From contig CM049306.1 in NCBI GenBank assembly GCA_026874595.1, positions 12,481,019 through 12,545,018 of the forward strand: a stretch of 64,000 bases of DNA. Direction: 5' to 3'. This document shows positions 38,622 to 50,159 of the stretch, one piece after another. The notes beneath the pieces are model-generated. The model worked only from the letters and a program-made list of their open reading frames with translations. It was not told the origin of the DNA and did no database searches. Both the position numbers and the translations under genes were made by a program. This DNA is from Sipunculus nudus. Its lineage: Eukaryota; Annelida; Sipuncula; Golfingiida; Sipunculidae. Within the stretch, counting starts at the first letter, position 1; the number at the start of each line of letters is the position of its first letter.

Positions 38622-41027
38622 TTGAAGTTACATATATATATATATATATATAAACTTTGAAGTTATAAACTTTGAAGTTACATGTTCCCTTGCCACCAAG
38701 CTTTCTCAGAAATTATATGCTTGCCTGGTCGCTCCTTATATATAACTATCTGTTCCCTTGTGCCAGAGTAAATATTTGGAAAATTAATAAGCTTTTTTTC
38801 GTAACCTGCTTTTTACCATCTTTTAACATATAAGGCAGTCTCCTGGACGATGTGTATCAAAGTCTCTGACAAAGATGCTTCAAATACCCGACGCTATTTT
38901 ACACATATGGCCAACAGGTATACCTTAGATATTTAAAAGTATACACAAATTAGAAAAGTAATCCATTTGTCCTCTTTTCGGGTGATTAATGGGATCATTA
39001 ACTTTGCCAATGCCATTTTTAAATCTTTGAAAACATAAGATGACACATAAAACAGAAGTTGAACAGCGATGAAGCAGTCTGGTTTCTTTCATTATGATTG
39101 GTTTAAAATGATTGCATTTTTTGCGTTCATATGCACATCTTTCTGCTGCAGATTTTGTCCTCAAAAAGATTTTCATAACCGTGTTATATCTAAGACTCGT
39201 ACAATAATCCATTTCTTTTCTTTTCACAGTAATTAATGTGGAGAAGAGTGATTAATATGCACTCTAACTCACACTTTTTACACAATTAATGCCAGCTGAT
39301 AATGTGGTACATCAACGCTCCTCCGGCTGTTCCTTTCAGAGTGATTGATTTCAAATTATCGAACCTAAAGGTCAGATTCTTTTTTTTTAATGAATAAATT
39401 ACCAGGGAGTGTGAAGAAACGGAACTTGCGGAGTAATTTATATCGATATGACTCGGCTAACTAATTTAAAGCCTTAAGAAAGTGTTAACCTGAAATACAG
39501 TCCAGTCAATTTGCCGTGTTATGGCTGTCAAATTATATTATCAAGCTGCAGGAATCTTTTTATGCAATTAGAATCATTGAAGGCTGTTAAGTAGCTTTTA
39601 AAGCACGGTCAGGGTGTGATGATGATCGGTTGTAGCTGTTTCTGGCACCATAATACGTGTATAAATGCTGTTGGAGAAACACCATGTCAGACGAAGTGAC
39701 GTCACTACTGACTCATTAGTGAAAATGACATGTACAGGCGTCAGTGTCCGCCACATTGCATCAATCTTGTAGCGTGTCTCTCGCCGTCATGTCAACACCC
39801 GATCATTTGGATTTAATATCCCATGAGAAAATATTGTGAAAGGCAATAACTCTAGATATATATTTGTGTCTCTCTGGATATGTTTGCATACTTTATAACT
39901 GACGGTTTTTGAAACCATATATTTTCTCTGTTATAGAAAAAAAAACACGCACAGACGTCCGTACATACATCTATTTAGTAATACCAGCACTATTCGCCTC
40001 TAATAAAAGGCCGCCTCTCTCTGATCTCTCTGTAAAAACAAACACTAAATACATACATATTAATTAGAGGCGCATCACCTTTTTATGTTAAAAAAGAAAG
40101 GTAGTTAGTCAGGAAGTGTAGATAAAAGTTCTCCATAACGAGATTTGGATGCAAAGTTTATTCTCTTCTTATGTCTATTTTTTGTCTAGAACACATAAGA
40201 TCAATATGATTACAGTAGGAAATACGATGTGTACGTTTTTACGTACCACGTTTTTTCTGAAGCAGACAGCACATTCTACTAAACAGGTATAAATTGTGCA
40301 ATATTATTGTTTTTACATAAAATCCACGGATATAAATCAGGTTAAAAAAACAATAATTGTGACACCACATATAGGAAATTAGATTTAGGTGAACAATACA
40401 GCTGGAATACAATCTGGAATGTATGTGACAAAAAAAATATTGTTTGTTATATTTTTCTCAATTTACTTGAAATCATTGGCATCCATCTTGAATATATTTG
40501 ATAAAATAATAGTTTTCATATTTTGTTTTCAGGCATGATATAAAATTAAAATATGAACCATTTCTCTCCTTGTCATAAGTGTACATACTTGCAGATCTTT
40601 CAGGGTCAATATTTATTTCTACTAGATTCTACCTAAAAAATAATACAAAGCTATCTATATATGTTTTATAACATCTTTTACATCTTTTATGTGGTACAAA
40701 ACGAATTATTTGCACATCTCTTCTCCAGAATGATTTATGTTTTCAATGCAATATTTTAACCTTTCAGCAAAACTAATGGAGTCATTATCAGATTCGTTTT
40801 TTAATTACACGTTTTAAACAATTGATATAACACAAGTGTATATATTTGATTAGAAATGGCAAGACTCTTGAGAGAGCGCAAATTATTTGTCTTTGTGGAT
40901 TTTTATAATGCAAGTCTATGTCTTAAAAGTAAAACAAACTAACTATTATGTTGAACTATCACCTATTTTGCCGTTGTTTTTATGTCTGCCAGTCTGTGCT
41001 ATTTGCTGCCGTTAGGAGTGTCTTGCT
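37050..41027. other. Unassigned sequence, with (AT)n at 38577-38652
   Basis: No gene supported. 38617-38682 contains three copies of AAACTTTGAAGTTA separated by an AT run. 39240-39730 is of higher complexity with several TAAT/ATTA cores and a TGACGTCA-like site (TGACGTCACT near 39700), which could be regulatory. Confidence 0.45.
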
Positions 41028-44000
41028 TTGTTTTTAGTTTGGGCTAATATTGGGACCTACAACCCTGGTAAGCCGAGCGGCCGCTTGGCAACCAGAGACT
41101 GTCTGTCAGGTGGGGTTGCTAAGGCAGACCGTGAAAGCAGTGCTACTTATATCAATCCTTCTAGCTCTCTCCGGAGATTTAGAAACACCAACCCGCCCAA
41201 CAACCTATACACTCAAAATCAGAACGGCCAGCCACCAAGTACAAGCACAAAGTTACAGACAAATAAAAATAAAACCTCTAATCAGAATCAGCCACGGCTG
41301 GTGAGGGCAGGATGACAATTGAAAGTCCCCTAAATGCTTCACCAAACACTCCATTGAAATTAGACCCTGGTAGTCCTACACCCAGACCAGCCCTACACCT
41401 TGATATACCAGACATTGCAGGAAGGGGTGACAGGAGTAAAAAAAAAACAGGAGTGACAGATGGACAGACAAACAACCAAGAAAAATATTCGAAGACAGCT
41501 AAGCAAAAACACAAGCAGCTTTGGAACAGCGACTAGAAGTCCTAGAACAACAACTCAGGGATGTCACAGGGAGAGTGAAACAGTCAGAGGGAGAAATCAG
41601 CACCTTCAGAGAAGGTGTAGTCAAATTTCACAATAAAGAAAGAATAAAAATCAACTGATGTAATTATTCTTATTTTGGATGGAAAACATCGGGTGAATTC
41701 AGGGATCTGACTGTTGTTAGTTGTTATGTTGCACCTGTGGGTTCTCCAATTTTTAGTAATATGGAAGAAAATGAAGGAATAATAAATATATTGTTTGAAA
41801 TTTTAGGTGACTTAGGTGAGGTACTCTTATAGTGATGGGGGACCTTAATGCAAAGGCGTGAGATTTAAAAGATTATTTGTAGGATTATTCTCTAGAACAC
41901 ACTGGTTTCGAGAATTGTAACCTCGGTGATAACTTTGACATTCCGCGTCTGTCAAAAGACGAAACAGTTAATTAATTTGGTTGGAGTTTACAGCAACTAT
42001 ACTGTTCGTTCGGTGTACATCTTATAAATAGAAGAATGGAGTCGCATATCCTAGGGGAATTCACATTTTTTCACATTCAGGTTGCATAATTGTAGATTAT
42101 GTAATTATAATCAGTAAACTGTTTAAATATGTAGAAGAAGTTTGTGTTCAACCTATGACATTTCTGCTCACTTACCAGTATACTGTACTATTAATATCAA
42201 TAGGCATAGTAACAATGCACCATTGAGGGAACCAATCAAATTACAAAAAGAATTAAATATGCATTATCAGACGATGAAATTAATAATATTCCTACTAAAA
42301 TGCAACAAGACAAAAGTGGAAAACTAATTAATATGTTTAATGAGGAAATTTCAATAAATCCAAATAATGCAAGTGAGGCACTGGTACTTCAGTGTGTGAC
42401 AAATAAAATAAAAGCTAACAGTCAAGGAAAAGAAGGAAAATAATAATAAAGTAAGTTTGCAAAAAATAGTTGTGCACCTGACATATATACAATGTGGAAA
42501 AATCTTAAATCTCTAACTAAAAGAAAAAAATAGAATGATGAAATCAAGCCATTATTTGGTACACACACTTTAAAGATTTACTGAATAACTTTAAGAATGA
42601 AATAGACAAATATTGAAAGCAGCAGGTTACAAAGTACCTGCAGGTACAACAGTTTAAAAGATGATGAAGAAAATGAACATCCTAATAGGGTAATAACTTA
42701 TCAGGAGGTACTACAAAGCTCACAAAACATGTAGTACCTGTGATCCCAACAATTTTAGAGGAATTTTTTTTTGTTAAATTGCATTGGTAAACTTTTTTTA
42801 CTAATATATTAGCCAATAGGCTACAAGAGTATGTAGAATCATTAGGTATACTATCTCAGGCACAGGCTGGATAAAGAAAAAGGGTACTCAACTATAGACA
42901 AAGCATTTACATTAATGGGTTCAATCTAGAAGTATTTATCAAAGAAAAGAGGGAGGCTTTAGGTAAAAAAAAATAAAGGTTTGGTTCTCAGACACCTCCC
43001 CTGTCAATTTTAACCCCCGCATCAAACATTTTAATTTTGATTTTCATCTTTCAAGAAGATAAAATAATGCAATTTTGATAAGATTTCCTTTGTTATGTAG
43101 TGCTTTTTACCTGTTTAGCAAAAAATAACTGTTATTCTCATGCTTTTCCCTGATCATATTATATTTTTATCGAAACATACAAAAAAGGTTTAAAAAAATA
43201 CCGCCCGCCCTCATTGATTTCTAAAAAATGTGCCTGAGAATCATACCTTTTTTATTTTTTTTTGGCCTTATTGTATTTTTATAGATTTTTTTCTGCTTTT
43301 GATTGTGTCCAGCATGATCTGTTGTGGTTTGTGTTTGTTCGGGTATACATGCATGGTAAATATTAGTAACTGTGTAGTCTATTTACAAACAAATTAATGT
43401 ATTCTTACAGAAAAAGGCACAACAAAATATTTATTATGTGGAAATGGGACTCGTCCTGTATGGTAAGCCCTTTTTTTATTCTCTATATATATCAATGATG
43501 AAAATTGTCATGGAATATTCATAGATGAAAATCTCCCCAACATGATGACTTTAATTATGCAGATGATTCGGTACATTTTAGTGATTCAATGGGAAGACTC
43601 CAACAACAAATCAATAAATTACATGATTATTATACTATGTATGGTATAAGGGTAAATTTGCAAAAGACAAAGGTCATGGTTTTTAGTCACGGGGCACCAT
43701 TTAAAATATTGAGAAATGGTATTATCAAATAATCTGATTGAAAGTGTATCATTTTACAAATATTTAGGGATAAAATTTACAACTAGATTATCTTGGTTTA
43801 AAACACAGCAGGTTCAAGCTTTACAAGCAGAAAGGGCGCTTGGGATCATCAAAAATTTTAACAGGCAGTATAGTAATGTCACAGTAAACCAGTTATTTTA
43901 TTTATTTGATAATATGATCAAATCAACATTTCTTTACGGATCAGAGATTTTGAGATTTAATAAGAGTGAAATAATTAAAAGATTTCATTATAAGTATTGC

Positions 44001-44300
44001 AAGTATGTGTCAAGAGTAGGCTCATCAACTTCAATGTCTACAGCGCTTTGAGAATGCGGTCGATATCCAATGTATGTTAGTCAGATTTATATATGTATTA
44101 ATAATTGGAAAAAAACTCATTCATATTACTGAAAACAGATGTTCCAAACACATTTGTTTTTTTGGGGGGAAAAGTTGCCAAGAGGACAGTAAATAAGTTT
44201 CTCTGCTTCATTATTCACACTGCTCTTTCAATGTCACATGTTGAAAAGTTTCATAATTATAAATATAAACCGATGGACACCCCTATAAAGATAAGTTTTA
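41028..44300 (+). pseudogene. Degraded non-LTR retrotransposon (ORF1, endonuclease, RT)
   Basis: An ORF1-like region comes first: a Pro-rich stretch (PGSPTPRPALHLDIPDIAG), then, after a frameshift, a coiled coil (LEQRLEVLEQQLRDVTGRV) to about 41656. An APE-type endonuclease follows from its middle (VVSCYVAPVGSP, then MGDLNA at about 41834, then FGWSLQQL). RT blocks follow: LSQAQAG with the preceding ILANRLQEYVESLG, and NYADDS with YADD at 43556-43567. The post-RT segment is SFYKYLGIKF and then RECGRYPMYVSQIYICINNW to about 44105. Many stops, frameshifts and deletions exist, including loss of the end of ORF1 and the start of the endonuclease. It belongs to the jockey/CR1 group and is not active. 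Confidence 0.85.
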
Positions 44301-44469
44301 TTTACAAATGTTCTGGATCACATACCTTTTTGTTGATTTTTTTAGATTACCGCCTCCATTTCTTTAATGTTCGCTTAGTTGATTATATGTACATATGCAG
44401 AATTCCATTCCATTTCCGACTTCGTGATGGGGTAGTAGCACACGCCTTGTCTCATTTTATATCATGGTG

Positions 44470-44697
44470 TTAATCAGGCCCTGGGACTTCTGCTCATGTG
44501 GGCCAGGGATTTGTAATCGTTCCCATTGCGGGATCATACCCGAAAGACGAAATCGTTTGTAAATGGAACACGGCCTCAATATTTAGCCTGAAGAGCGCTC
44601 ATCCTGGGTTGGCGCCCCGCCTCGGCTAAGATTCGAACTCAGTATCTCCCGGCTTTAAGTCCTAATCTCTTCACCTAGACCACAGAACCTATAAGAG
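44470..44697 (-). mobile_element. tRNA-derived SINE-like sequence
   Basis: On the minus strand TGGTCTAGGTGA (about 44682-44671, A box) and GAGTTCGAATCTTAGCC (B box, about 44642-44626) have tRNA-like spacing. A conserved-looking body follows with ATGAGCGCTC and CCCGCAATGGGAACG. It directly abuts the end of the LINE relic. No acceptor stem, so not a tRNA gene. Confidence 0.5.
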
Positions 44698-46703
44698 TCA
44701 CAAACTATTAATAGTCATTCATCAGAAAGCATCTCATTCATATATATTATTTTCTGAAGAACTCAGTACGTGTATCCACTGAATTAAATTTAATTTCGTG
44801 TTGTTATTGGGCATTTTAATTCCAAACAAACACGGCCACGACCTTTTAAACCTATTGATGGGGATACTTATATGGATAAATATAGATCACTCGAGCCTGA
44901 CTAGTAAATGATGTTATTAAATACATGATAACTATATGCTTTAACTACTAAATACCGGTATTCATGAATAGAGCTGAGTTATTGTAACAGAATGTATCAT
45001 ATTATATCTCCTTTCCGGACAAGCCATTACCAAGAAGTTTCTGCCACGATATAGCATAAGTAACAGTTTGGATAACATTTGCCAGATATATAAAGTCTGC
45101 TGAAATCATCATGAAATCGCATGGAGAAAAAAATATACAGATAAAAATAATTGTGAGAAATAATTGATGAAAATATCCTAAAAACAATAATAAGTAACAT
45201 TTTTAAAAAACAAAGGCCAACATTAAGACAATCCGCAGTGTAGAATAACGCTAGCGTGATTGTGTGTAATTGCAGTTGGGAGGTAATTCAGGTAATCCTA
45301 CGCAAAATGATCGTAATATTATACGAAATGCCTCGTTTTTATCCTCCTATGTCATATGGCGTTATAATATTCATAAGGGTAAAATGGAAATGTCTAGAAC
45401 GGACGTTTCGGGATGATATTGAGGCCACCAAACTGACATCCGTAAGTCCATGATATTTATGCGACTTGTTACTTTTCCAGAAAAACGGACAATGTACAAT
45501 TTCTAGTTTGAGGTTAATCAGAGGTACGTGCATAATTCAATTATGGACCTAGAAATTCCTGGGCTTGGCTTCAGAACCGGAGGCCCTTGGCTACTAGACA
45601 TTAAGACTCCCAAATCAATAACGTTTTTTTCATTGTAAACGAAAACTTTTTTTCTTCTTTATCTTCTCAATGAAATTAGATCTCTACCAAACATTTTAGC
45701 ATTGATGTTTTTTATTTAAGTATAACTTTATATAATAAGTTCAGTAAAGTATTGCATTGATGTAGATGTTCACATAGCACATTCATGGATATGTTCCAGT
45801 ACAATACGCACAAAGCCAGAGCACTTTGTTCTCAGTACACTACGCACAAAGCCAGAACACTTTCTGTTCACAAGGCCTGCTGTCCATGGATTACTTATTA
45901 GTATTTATGATGTCACTGGGAGACCTGGCATGGGAAATAAAATCCAGCATGTTCCTGAATTTTGGATTTGTGCTACCATGTTATTGTTGTCTATATAGTG
46001 TTACTTAGGTCCTGCTGTTATAAATGAATTGAAATTAATGGTAATGTTTACTCTCCGCCAGGACGACAAGGTAGGCCCTATGTAAATCCAGTAGGCCCTA
46101 TGTAAATCCAGCGGTGATTGCCATACTGGAGAAAGAGCTTTATCACTGAACGTATTTCCTTGATAAAAAAGATTACACCCTGAAAAGGAAAAAGAATTTT
46201 ATATCAGAACTTAGTTGTCATTTTGCGAAAAAATTATAAGTTCTATTTATTGGTTGTTATATAGAAGTAGAGTCAGTGGGACCACATGGCATTAAAAGCC
46301 CTTTGTGCTGATCAAATAAAGAATGTAATTACCTGTTTATTGCTCTCGAATACACCTGTCTGTATCTCATTGAACTTGTTCAAACTCAATCACGTCTTTC
46401 ATGAAATACCACATGTAATGTATAGTCACGCAGGTACACAATTGCCATGTTCGGCAAAGGTTGCCCGAGTAAACAGAACATGTCATTTAAAAAAGATTAA
46501 ATTGGGCGGGCCTCGTTTGGCTTTGTTTGTATTAGGCAGATGTGCAGATAATGAGCCGAGAAAACTAACGAGATTTTTAATGAACACCTCTGCCGCGTTA
46601 TCTGACACCAGCTCATGGGAAGATATTATCTGATCATAGCAAACATTGATTCTGTTCAACCGGCTGTGACTATAACTGTCATGTAGGTATCGAGATCGGG
46701 CTT
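44698..46703. other. Unassigned sequence with short duplications
   Basis: ACGCACAAAGCCAGA occurs twice within 45800-45860, and GTAGGCCCTATGTAAATCCA twice at 46072-46112. No gene supported. Confidence 0.5.
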
Positions 46704-47484
46704 GATAGCTCAGCTGACTGTAAGTCATCTGAGCTGTAGCGATCACCCTTTGTCCGGCGTTCGTACGGCCGTCCGTTAACAGGGCACAAATCGTAACCGT
46801 TAGACCTAGAAACTTTTTACTGTACATCCAGGGAGGTCTTGGGCAAATCTCCTTGGAAACCCGAAATTAGGTCATGGTGACCTATATTTTGTCAACTACG
46901 GGCCGAAAACATGATTTCAGGCACCGAGACAGTCAGACGGGGCACAAATTGTATCCATTAGGCCTAGAAACCTCTAACCTGACATTTTGGGAGACCCAAC
47001 GCAAATGTCCTTGGAAACCTGAAAGTAGGTCACTGTGACCTATATTCTGCGACCTATAGGGAAAAGATGTCATATGAGCACCCTTAATGTCAGATGGGGA
47101 CAAATCGTATCTTTGAGGCCTAGAATCTTCTAACACAATATCCTGGGAGTTTCTGGGCAAATCTCCTTTGAAACCTGAAATTGGATCATGGTGACCTATT
47201 TTCTGCTAGCTATGGACCAGAAACATGATTTTGAGCACCCAGACAGACAGGGTACAAATTTTATCTATTTTCCTTTGAACCCTCTATTGTGAAATCCAAG
47301 GGGGGGGGGGGGGGTCCAGGGCAGTTGTCCTATGAATCCTGAAATTTTTATTTTCTGTCCATTTTTTCAACACTGTAACTTCAGCCATAGGCTACTCTCA
47401 CAGACTATATATAACATTAATAAAAAAACATGAGCACCCAGTCAAAAATAGCTGAGCATAATGGCCCATTGGCCACTTGTTTTT
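46704..47484 (+). repeat. Dispersed family A, copy 3, with internal 155-bp tandem units
   Basis: Starts ATAGCTCAGCTGACTGTAAG, CATCTGAGC, GGCCGTCCGTTAACAGGGCAC and ends GCTGAGCATAATGG..CACTTGTTTTT. Units with GGGCACAAAT..CCTAGAAAC and GAAACC(T/C)GAAA recur near 46788, 46940, 47097 and 47250, about 155 bp apart. A G-run lies at 47299-47314. Confidence 0.7.
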
Positions 47485-47611
47485 AGACCAATCTTGAGTT
47501 CCGAATTATTGCCAGTCTTGGTCTCAGAAGTCCTGCCTCGGTCACAGTCTAAGTCACCAAGCAAACGGGCACCGTCTGTATTCTTGTCTCGTCTTTAAGA
47601 CTAAATCAGAT

Positions 47612-48958
47612 CATGTAAGGTATGCCCCGGTGATGTAGGACATGAGCTCGGGCATCGTGTAAGGCATGCCCTGGTGATGTAAGACATGAGCTCGGGCATC
47701 ATGTAAGTAATGCCCTGGTGATGTAGGACATGAGCTCGGGCATCATATAAGGTATGCCCCGGTGATGAAGGACATGAGCTCGGGCATCATGTAAGGTATG
47801 CCCCGGTGATGTAGGACATGAGCTCGAGCATCATGTAAGGTATGCCCTGGTGATGTAAGACATGAACTCGGGCATCATGTAAGTAATGCCCTGTTGATGT
47901 AGGACATGGGCTCGGGCATCATGTAAGATATGCCCCGGTGATGTAGGACATGAGCTCGGGCATCATGAAAGGTATGCCCTGGTGATGAAGGACATGAGCT
48001 CGGGCACCATGAAAGGTATGCCCTGGTGATGTAGGACATGAGCTCGGGCATCATGTAAGTAATGCCCTGGTGATGTAAGACATGAGCTCGGGCATCATGT
48101 AAGATATGCCCCGGTGATGTAGGACATGAGCTCGGGCATCATGTAAGGCATGCCCTTGTGATGTAGGACATGAGCTCGGGCATCATGTAAGGCAAATACT
48201 GGTGATGTAGGACATGAGCTCGGGCATCATGTAAGGTATGCTCTGGTGATGTAGGGCATTGGCTTGGGCATCATGTAAGGTCTACCCTGGTGATGTAGGA
48301 CATGAGCTCGGGCATTAAGTAAGGTATGCCCTGGTGATGTAGGACATGAGCTCGGGCATCATGTATGGCATGCCCCGGTGATGTAGGATATGAGCTCGGG
48401 CATCATGAAAGGTTTGCCCTGGTGTTGGAGGACAAGAGCACGGGCATCATGTAAGGCATGCCCCGGTGATGCTCGAGCATCATGTAAGGTACGCCCTGGT
48501 AATATAGGACGTGAGCTCGAGCATCATGTAAGGTATGCCCTGGTAATGTAGGACGTGAGCTCGAGCATCATGTAAGGTACGCCCTGGTAATGTAGGACGT
48601 GAGCTCGAGCATCATGTAAGGTATGCCCCAGTGATGTAGGACATGAGCTCGGGCATCATGTAAGGTATGCCCCAGTGATGTAGGACATGAGCTCGGGCAT
48701 CATGTAAGGTATGCCCTGGTGATGTAGGACATGAGCTCGAGCATCATGTGAGGTATGCCCTGGTTATGTAGGACATGAGCTCGAGCATCATGTAAGGTAT
48801 GCCCCAGTGATTTAGGACATGAGCTCGGGCATCGTAAGGTATGCCCTAGTGAGGTAGGACATGAGCTCGGGCATCATGTAAGGTATGCCCCAGTGATTTA
48901 GGACATGAGCTCGAGCATCATATAAGGTACGCCTTGGTGATGTAGGATATGAGCTCGC
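47612..48958 (+). repeat. 44-bp satellite array, about 30 units
   Basis: The consensus unit is CATCATGTAAGGTATGCCCT, then GGTGATGTAGGACATGAGCT, then CGGG. Almost every unit has a SacI-type GAGCTC palindrome and an ATGCCC/GGGCAT inverted pair. The variant GTAAGTAATGCC recurs at 47703, 47879 and 48055, exactly 176 bp (four units) apart. In the right half, a GGTACGCCCTGGTAA variant recurs at 88 bp. One unit near 48470 is internally deleted. Confidence 0.95.
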
Positions 48959-49270
48959 GCTAGGACCCCAGTCCACTTTTTTCAAGGACTAGGACATGGA
49001 ATCGATGGTCCGGGTCGCGGACTTGTACTCGGACTCTGAGGTCAGGACTCGACAAATCAATTATACACAATGATAATCAATAAACAATTATAAACTCTGT
49101 CCTGGAAATTTGAAAGACTGACGTTTAAATTTAAAAACAAAGATGTGTGAGGTGAATGCAAAAACTCCTTGCAATTATGGAGCAAATGACATTTGGTTAG
49201 ATATATGGTAGAGAGATCTCGTTTTCTTGGGCTTGTTCGATCGGATCCCATGTTCTCTTTCTTGGTCTCA

Positions 49271-50155
49271 GTCTTGGATCACATGGTGTAGGTCTTGGTC
49301 TTGGATCACATGGTGTAGGTCTTCCTCTTGGATCACATGGTGTAGGTCTTGGTCTTGGATCACATGGTGTAGGTCTTGGTCTTGGATCACATGGTGTAAG
49401 TCTTGGTCTTGGATCACATGGTGTAGGTCTTGGTGTTGTATCACATGGTGTAGGTCTTGGTCTTGGATCACATGGTGTAAGTCTTGGTCTTGGATTACAT
49501 GGTGTAGGTCTTGGTGTTGGATCACATGGTGTAGGTCTTGGTGTTGGATCACATGGTGTAGGTCTTGGTCTTGGATCACATGGTTTAAGTCTTGGTCTTG
49601 GATCACATGGTGTAGGTCTTGGTGTTGGATCACATGGTGTAGGTCTTGGTCTTGGATCACATGGTGTAAGTCTTGGTCTTGGATCACATGGTGTAGGTCT
49701 TGGTGTTGGATCACATGGTGTAGGTCTTGGTCTTGGATCACATGGTGGAAGTCTTGGTCTTGGATTACATGGTGTAGGTCTTGGTGTTGGATCACATGGT
49801 GTAGGTCTTGGTGTTGGATCACATGGTGTAGGTCTTGGTCTTGGATCACATGGTTTAAGTCTTGGTCTTGGATCACATGGTGTAGGTCTTGGTGTTGGAT
49901 CACATGGTGTAGGTCTTGGTCTTGGATCACATGGTGTAGGTCTTGGTCTTGGATCACATGGTGTAGGCCTTGGTCTTGGATCACATGGTCTCTCTCTTGG
50001 TCTCATTCCCTTGGTTTCTGTCTTGGTCTCGGATCCCATGGTGTAAGTCTTGGTCTTGGATCACATGGTGTAGGTCTTGGTCTTGGATCACATGGTCTCT
50101 CTCTTGGTCTCATTCCCTTGGTTTCTGTCTTGGTCTCGGATCCCATGGTCTCTGA
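49271..50155 (+). repeat. 27-bp minisatellite with 270-bp higher-order repeat
   Basis: The unit is GGATCACATGGTGTAGG then TCTTGGTCTT, about 32 copies. Variant units repeat in order: GGATTACAT at 49493 and 49763, and GGTTTAAGT at 49582 and 49852, each exactly 270 bp (ten units) apart. At the right end a block with TCTCTCTTGGTCTCATTCCC is duplicated at 108 bp (four units). Because 27 is a multiple of three and the unit has no stop in several frames, long frames of 9-residue repeats are open on both strands (342 codons plus; 280 and 238 minus). I treat these as a by-product, not genes. Confidence 0.95.
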
Positions 50156-50159
50156 TCTT

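Noticed and set aside
46286-46827. Overlapping 115- and 114-codon frames
   Set aside because: They lie on opposite strands of the same DNA, partly in a family A repeat, with no motif.
47612-48958. CRISPR array
   Set aside because: There are no unique spacers between the 44-bp units, and the sequence context is eukaryotic.
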